From: Leptospiraceae bacterium
GTDB taxonomy: Bacteria > Spirochaetota > Leptospiria > Turneriellales > Turneriellaceae
Length of the DNA stretch: 64,000 nucleotides
Direction of reading: 5' to 3'
Assembly (NCBI GenBank): GCA_025055765.1
Contig: JANWWS010000013.1
Coordinates: forward strand, 463,752 to 527,751
Shown here: piece after piece, positions 61,016-64,000 of the stretch
How the letters are laid out: the number at the start of each line of letters is the position of its first letter
Numbering within the stretch: the stretch's first letter is position 1
Notes under the pieces: generated by a model
Told to the model about the DNA's origin: nothing
Database searches by the model: none
The model's input: the letters and a program-made list of their open reading frames with translations, nothing else
Made by a program: the position numbers and the translations under genes

Positions 61016-61087
61016 AGCGGGAAACGGGACTTGAACCCGCGACCCCTTCCTTGGCAAGGAAGTGCTCTACCACTGAGCTATTCCCGC
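61016..61087 (-). tRNA. tRNA-Gly (GCC)
   Basis: The minus strand folds as a cloverleaf: acceptor GCGGGAA pairing with TTCCCGC, D-arm AGCTCAGTGGTAGAGC, anticodon loop with GCC, TTCAAGTCC T-loop. The discriminator is T. CCA is not encoded. It is the last tRNA of the cluster, six bases from the lipoprotein start. Confidence 0.95.
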
Positions 61088-61097
61088 ATGGACCATG

Positions 61098-61179
61098 TGC
61101 GAGCGGAGGGACTTGAACCCCCACACCTTTCGGTACCAGAACCTAAATCTGGCGTGTCTACCAGTTTCACCACGCTCGC
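61098..61179 (-). tRNA. tRNA-Leu (UAG)
   Basis: The acceptor GCGAGCG pairs with CGCTCGC. The anticodon stem CCAGA/TCTGG encloses TAG, reading CUA and related leucine codons. A short variable arm (GTACCGAAAGGTGT region) is present, as in class II tRNAs. The discriminator is A, and CCA is not encoded. Confidence 0.94.
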
Positions 61180-61201
61180 CACAAGGTAAAGCAAAAAGGT
61201 G

Positions 61202-61275
61202 GGTGATCGACGGGGATCGAACCCGCGACCGCAGGAGCCACAATCCTGTGCTCTACCAGCTGAGCTACGACCACC
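61202..61275 (-). tRNA. tRNA-His (GUG)
   Basis: The acceptor GTGGTCG pairs with CGATCAC, with the histidine-specific extra 5' G (G-1) opposite discriminator C. The anticodon stem CAGGA/TCCTG encloses GTG. The T-loop reads TTCGATC. Confidence 0.95.
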
Positions 61276-61281
61276 ATCTTG

Positions 61282-61355
61282 CGCGCCAGAGAAGATTCGA
61301 ACTTCTGACCCACAGCTTAGAAGGCTGTTGCTCTATCCAGCTGAGCTACTGGCGC
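61282..61355 (-). tRNA. tRNA-Arg (UCU)
   Basis: The acceptor GCGCCAG pairs with CTGGCGC. The anticodon stem ACAGC/GCTGT encloses TCT, reading AGA/AGG. The D-arm is AGCTCAGCTGGATAGAGC and the T-loop TTCGAAT. The discriminator is G. Confidence 0.95.
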
Positions 61356-61391
61356 CCCAACTGCCGTAGCGCCAGAGGTCTCTTCCCGGCT

Positions 61392-61463
61392 TCGGGATGA
61401 TTGGATTTGAACCAACGACCCCCTGCTCCCAAAGCAGGTGCGCTACCGCTGCGCTACATCCCG
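61392..61463 (-). tRNA. tRNA-Pro (UGG)
   Basis: The acceptor CGGGATG pairs with CATCCCG. The anticodon stem CCTGC/GCAGG encloses TGG. The D-arm is AGCGCAGCGGTAGCGC and the T-loop TTCAAAT. The discriminator is A. It is the first tRNA of the five-gene cluster Pro-Arg-His-Leu-Gly, which is probably one transcript. Confidence 0.95.
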
Positions 61464-62004
61464 CTGTACCTCAGGCAGCCAAATACCCCAATGCTATAGG
61501 AAAAGTCAGGCCGTCAACTCTTTCGAGGACACTTGCTTCATGCCTTTGACACAGGCCGGCTCTCCAAACCAAAAGCCTACTTGCCCGATAGGCCATGACA
61601 AACCTCTGGTAACTACCAGAGATAACCTTCTTTGCCTTATATTCACCTAAGAGCCTCTCTTTTCCAAAGTCAACACAGCCATGGCTTACTACAAACTAGG
61701 GTTATCCTCTAGAGTTTTTCTCTCGGCAGGAGATGAGCAAACATGGCCATTGCCCCCACCCTCCCAACAAAAATACCCACACATAGAGCGGCGCAAAAGC
61801 CATAGACATAGTGCCTGCCTGGCCTTGTCTCTTCCCATCGCTTGCGCCGAACTCGGAGATAAATCCATGGCCCAGGGCTTCGGTCTCGCCTATTCAAAGG
61901 GACGGGATCGACGGGCGGGTACGCGCACATGGGCATCTAGGGACAACTTTTTGCCAAGGCATGGCTTTAGCGAAGATGATCTTCATGTATCCCTCACGTC
62001 TCCT
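61464..62004. other. non-coding stretch upstream of the tRNA cluster
   Basis: No convincing gene is seen in these 541 bases; short open frames on both strands have odd composition and no ribosome site or recognisable product. The promoter of the minus-strand tRNA cluster should lie at its start; a TTGACG near 61515 is present without a well-spaced -10. A perfect inverted repeat CTCTGGTA-AC-TACCAGAG lies at 61604-61621 and has no T-tract. Parts of the stretch may be further decayed copies of the neighbouring repeat gene, but I could not align them. Confidence 0.5.
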
Positions 62005-62420
62005 TTCATACTTACCTCAAAGCTTCTAACCCTAAAAATCAGGGTTGGTTTTTGCGTCGTTATCTGAACATGGACCATTTTTCTACTTGCGACAGGATGG
62101 TCCCCCATCACAACACTACCACTATGAGCCGCAAGGTTTCTTCTGCCTGCTCGGGAATACCCTATCCCATAGGTGGCTTTTGTTGAAGACCATCCCCCAT
62201 TATTATTCCAAAAGACATCAGCGTATCCATGATTTTTCAGTTCGTCAACGATACCGCTGACAATCATAAAGTAAATTCTGGTTCACTGGTAAACTCCTCG
62301 CTATCGCAGAATCCACATTGCGAGATATAAAAAAATCATAAGCGGAACGATATTAGAGGAATCCTACCAACATCCCATAACCAACGAGAATGGCCCTCCC
62401 AGCGTGCGCGCCCATGGGGA
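62005..62420 (+). pseudogene. decayed FG-GAP repeat units (gene remnant)
   Basis: Two degenerate copies of the repeat unit used by the intact lipoprotein gene at 62648 can be aligned by eye. The first has 20 bases at 62011-62030 identical to the intact repeat (encoding YLKASN), followed by GTCGTTATCT like GTCGCCATCT and by ACCAT and ATCACAACACTACCA-like matches. The second, near 62300-62400, has TCGCTATCGCAG, then AATCCTACCAACATCCCAT and GAGAATGGCC, matching TCGCTATCTCAG, ATTCCTACCATACTACCAT and GACGATGGTC. Frames are broken by stops and length changes. It looks like the remains of an older or longer repeat gene, or of a neighbouring paralogue. Confidence 0.6.
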
Positions 62421-62647
62421 CAAAATACGCTATGCGTCAAGACTAGCTAAAGTGAGAAAAATTGAGAACCAGGAAGCCACTTGCAATGTACGCCGAAACT
62501 TCCCATATACTTCTCCTACGAAACATCAATGAGCTGGCGGCTTCATGGAGTCTTATAGAAACATTTTTTGGCACCACGTACATTTTTCAGGCAACTTATA
62601 TACATTGGGCCCATAGGGCTCACTTTACTTCAAAAAGGAGACAAATT

Positions 62648-64000
62648 ATGGGTTGGAAAATTTTGCCGAGTGCGTGCTTGCTCCTTGTTGTCGCAACATG
62701 CAAAAGTAATAAAGCAGCACCGGAGCCCATTTCTGGAGATGAATCCGACACGTACACCGTGGGGGGCACGGTTTCTGGTCTTTCAGGAACGTTGGTGTTG
62801 CAAAATAATGGCGAGGACAACCTTACCATCACCACCAATGGCAATTTCACCTTCCCTACGAGATTACCCGAGGGGGCAACATATGATGTGACAGTTTTGA
62901 TCAACCCCGCAGGGCAAGTTTGTCATGTACGCGACAACCAAGGCACGGTCGCTGGCACCCACGTGACAAACATCATGGTACAATGTAGTTCCGATACCAC
63001 TTGGGTCCAAGATGCCTACCTCAAAGCCTCTAACGCGGAGGCAAGTGATGAATTTGGCTATTCCGTCGCTATCTCAGGTTCCACCATCGTTGTAGGTGCC
63101 TATCAGGAAGACTCCAATCAACCCACCATCACCAATATCGATGGTCAGGCTTCCCCCGACAATTCCGCAGCCGACGCTGGTGCCGTCTATGTCTTTAAAC
63201 GTAACGCAAACGGCAACTGGATACAAGATGCCTACCTCAAAGCTTCTAATGCCGAAACAGGTGATTGCTTTGGCTATTCGGTGTCGATCTCGGGAACCAT
63301 GCTTAGTGTGGGCTCGCCCTACGAAAGATCCAACCAGACGACAATCACCAATAACGATGGTCAGGCTTCCCCCGACAATTCCGCAGCCGACGCTGGTGCC
63401 GTCTATGTCTTCAAACGCGACACAAACGGCAACTGGATACAAGATGCCTACCTCAAAGCTTCTAACGCCGAAGCAGACGACTGGTTTGGCCATTCCGTCG
63501 CTATCTCAGCTTCCACCGTGGTCGTAGGGGCACCTCGCGAAGATTCCTACCATACTACCATCATTAATGACGATGGTCAGGCAGCTACAAATAACTTTGT
63601 TCCTAACTCTGGTGCCGTCTATGTCTTTAAACGGGATGCAAACGGCAACTGGATACAAGATGCTTACCTCAAAGCTTCTAACGCCGACACAAACGACGAT
63701 GAATTTGGCCGTGCGGTCGCCATCTCAGGAACCATAATCGCCGTCGGAGCGAATGGGGAAGACTCCAATCAAACCACCATCACCAATAACGATGGTCAGG
63801 CGGCCCCCGACAACAACGCACACAACACGGGCGCCGTATATGTCTTTAAACGGGATGCAAACGGCAACTGGATACAAGATGCCTACCTCAAAGCATCTAA
63901 CGCAGGGAACGACGATTACTTTGGCTATTCCGTCGCTATCTCAGGTTCAACCATCGTTGTAGGTGCACATCAGGAAGACTCCGACCAATCGACCATCATT
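62648..64000 (+). CDS. FG-GAP-repeat lipoprotein, 5' part (runs off the window)
   Basis: ATG at 62648 has AAGGAG upstream. The signal MGWKILPSACLLLVVATC gives a lipobox VATC with Cys18. Residues about 36-115 form a small beta domain (TYTVGGTVSGLSGTLVLQNN, with a Cys pair near GQVCHV and MVQCSS), widespread in bacterial surface lipoproteins. From residue 119 there are repeats of 72-73 residues with WIQDAYLKASNAE, FGYSVAISGSTIVVGA, TITNNDGQA and GAVYVFKR: FG-GAP-type blades of a beta-propeller. Five units are at least partly visible, and the frame stays open to the last base (451 residues seen). It is probably a surface-exposed binding protein; the ligand is unknown. Confidence 0.88.
   Translation, partial: MGWKILPSACLLLVVATCKSNKAAPEPISGDESDTYTVGGTVSGLSGTLVLQNNGEDNLTITTNGNFTFPTRLPEGATYDVTVLINPAGQVCHVRDNQGTVAGTHVTNIMVQCSSDTTWVQDAYLKASNAEASDEFGYSVAISGSTIVVGAYQEDSNQPTITNIDGQASPDNSAADAGAVYVFKRNANGNWIQDAYLKASNAETGDCFGYSVSISGTMLSVGSPYERSNQTTITNNDGQASPDNSAADAGAVYVFKRDTNGNWIQDAYLKASNAEADDWFGHSVAISASTVVVGAPREDSYHTTIINDDGQAATNNFVPNSGAVYVFKRDANGNWIQDAYLKASNADTNDDEFGRAVAISGTIIAVGANGEDSNQTTITNNDGQAAPDNNAHNTGAVYVFKRDANGNWIQDAYLKASNAGNDDYFGYSVAISGSTIVVGAHQEDSDQSTII
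63002..64000 (+). repeat. tandem 216-219-bp coding repeats
   Basis: Unit starts (the TGG of WIQDAYLK) fall at 63002, 63218, 63434, 63650 and 63869, giving periods of 216, 216, 216 and 219 bases. Some blocks are almost identical between units at the DNA level: about 60 bases from GATGGTCAGGC to the codons for VYVFKR differ by one base between the first two units. This makes unit gain, loss and gene conversion likely. Confidence 0.9.

Noticed and set aside
61011..61124. N-terminal extension of the substrate-binding lipoprotein
   Set aside because: It only translates tRNA-Gly and part of tRNA-Leu. The signal peptide begins after them.
61095..61400. Plus-strand open frame reading RDRRSHNPVLYQLS-like sequence
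   Set aside because: This is the familiar translation of tRNA genes on the opposite strand, not a protein.
62028..62053. AACCCT/AGGGTT hairpin followed by GGTTTTT
   Set aside because: The stem is only 6 bp and arises within a decayed repeat unit. There is no upstream gene to terminate.
61681..62067. 128-codon plus-strand frame and overlapping minus frames upstream of the repeat lipoprotein
   Set aside because: They have no ribosome site, no recognisable domain and no signal, and they run into the decayed repeat sequence.
62005..62420. Silent cassette for antigenic variation (vls-like)
   Set aside because: The remnants are frame-broken and too diverged from the intact units to act as conversion donors. 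Simple decay explains them.
63074..63493. Long minus-strand open frame over the FG-GAP repeats, itself with repeats (CFGIRSFEVG-like)
   Set aside because: It is the antisense shadow of the tandem repeats. The plus frame has a ribosome site, lipobox and known repeat pattern.

Overview
The window is dense, ordinary bacterial chromosome of a Gram-negative (diderm) organism. It carries outer-membrane-type barrels, OmpA-domain proteins, a Skp-like chaperone and many lipoproteins. Several lipoboxes are relaxed (cysteine preceded by VN, FF, AF, AT or AA), which recalls spirochaetes. Together with FG-GAP lipoproteins, the futalosine enzyme MqnA and a CcmE/CcmF pair, this suggests a Leptospira-like spirochaete. 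That assignment is a low-confidence inference, because no rRNA or clade-defining gene lies here.

Layout. 1-6025: envelope and 16S rRNA processing genes (partial gene, skp-like, ruvX) run tail-to-tail into a minus-strand rimP-nusA-infB-rbfA operon. 6036-14498: one 2793-residue secreted beta-helix/adhesin-like protein. 14588-19797: ccmE-ccmF-valS. 19803-24546: clpP, a coiled-coil/OmpA-domain pair, an SDR enzyme, a CapA-like protein and a small lipoprotein. 24636-34040: two outer-membrane barrels, a 1814-residue repeat lipoprotein, a second lipoprotein and a UbiA-superfamily membrane protein. 34044-42291: nadB, an OmpA-family protein, rpmE, cysK-like, trpF, mutS and mqnA. 42332-46045: DsbA-like lipoprotein, lipoprotein, CsgG/TolB-like protein and barrel-like protein. 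46039-48978: DUF455 protein, malic enzyme and a SRAP-domain protein. 48962-54920: a second barrel-barrel-giant-lipoprotein locus. 55060-61010: aldo/keto reductase, two small membrane proteins, SpoIIE phosphatase, isocitrate dehydrogenase and a peptide-binding lipoprotein. 61016-61463: five tRNA genes. 61464-62647: largely non-coding, with decayed FG-GAP repeat sequence. 62648-64000: a truncated lipoprotein with near-identical 72-residue FG-GAP repeats.

The most interesting item is the duplicated envelope locus at 24636-34040 and 48962-54920. Each copy has two barrel-like proteins and a very large lipoprotein built from short Leu/Ile/Asn-rich helical repeats, and the two copies share an upstream DNA element of about 35 bp. 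I do not recognise this as a described system. Other points of note are a CcmE with the CxxxY haem-binding variant, a UbiA-like protein translationally coupled to the lipoprotein operon, and a field of decayed FG-GAP repeats beside an intact repeat gene.

Genes are packed tightly. There are five convergent pairs with overlapping 3' ends, many 1-4 base start/stop overlaps within operons, and several genes without a visible Shine-Dalgarno sequence. No CRISPR array, insertion sequence, prophage or rRNA gene was seen.
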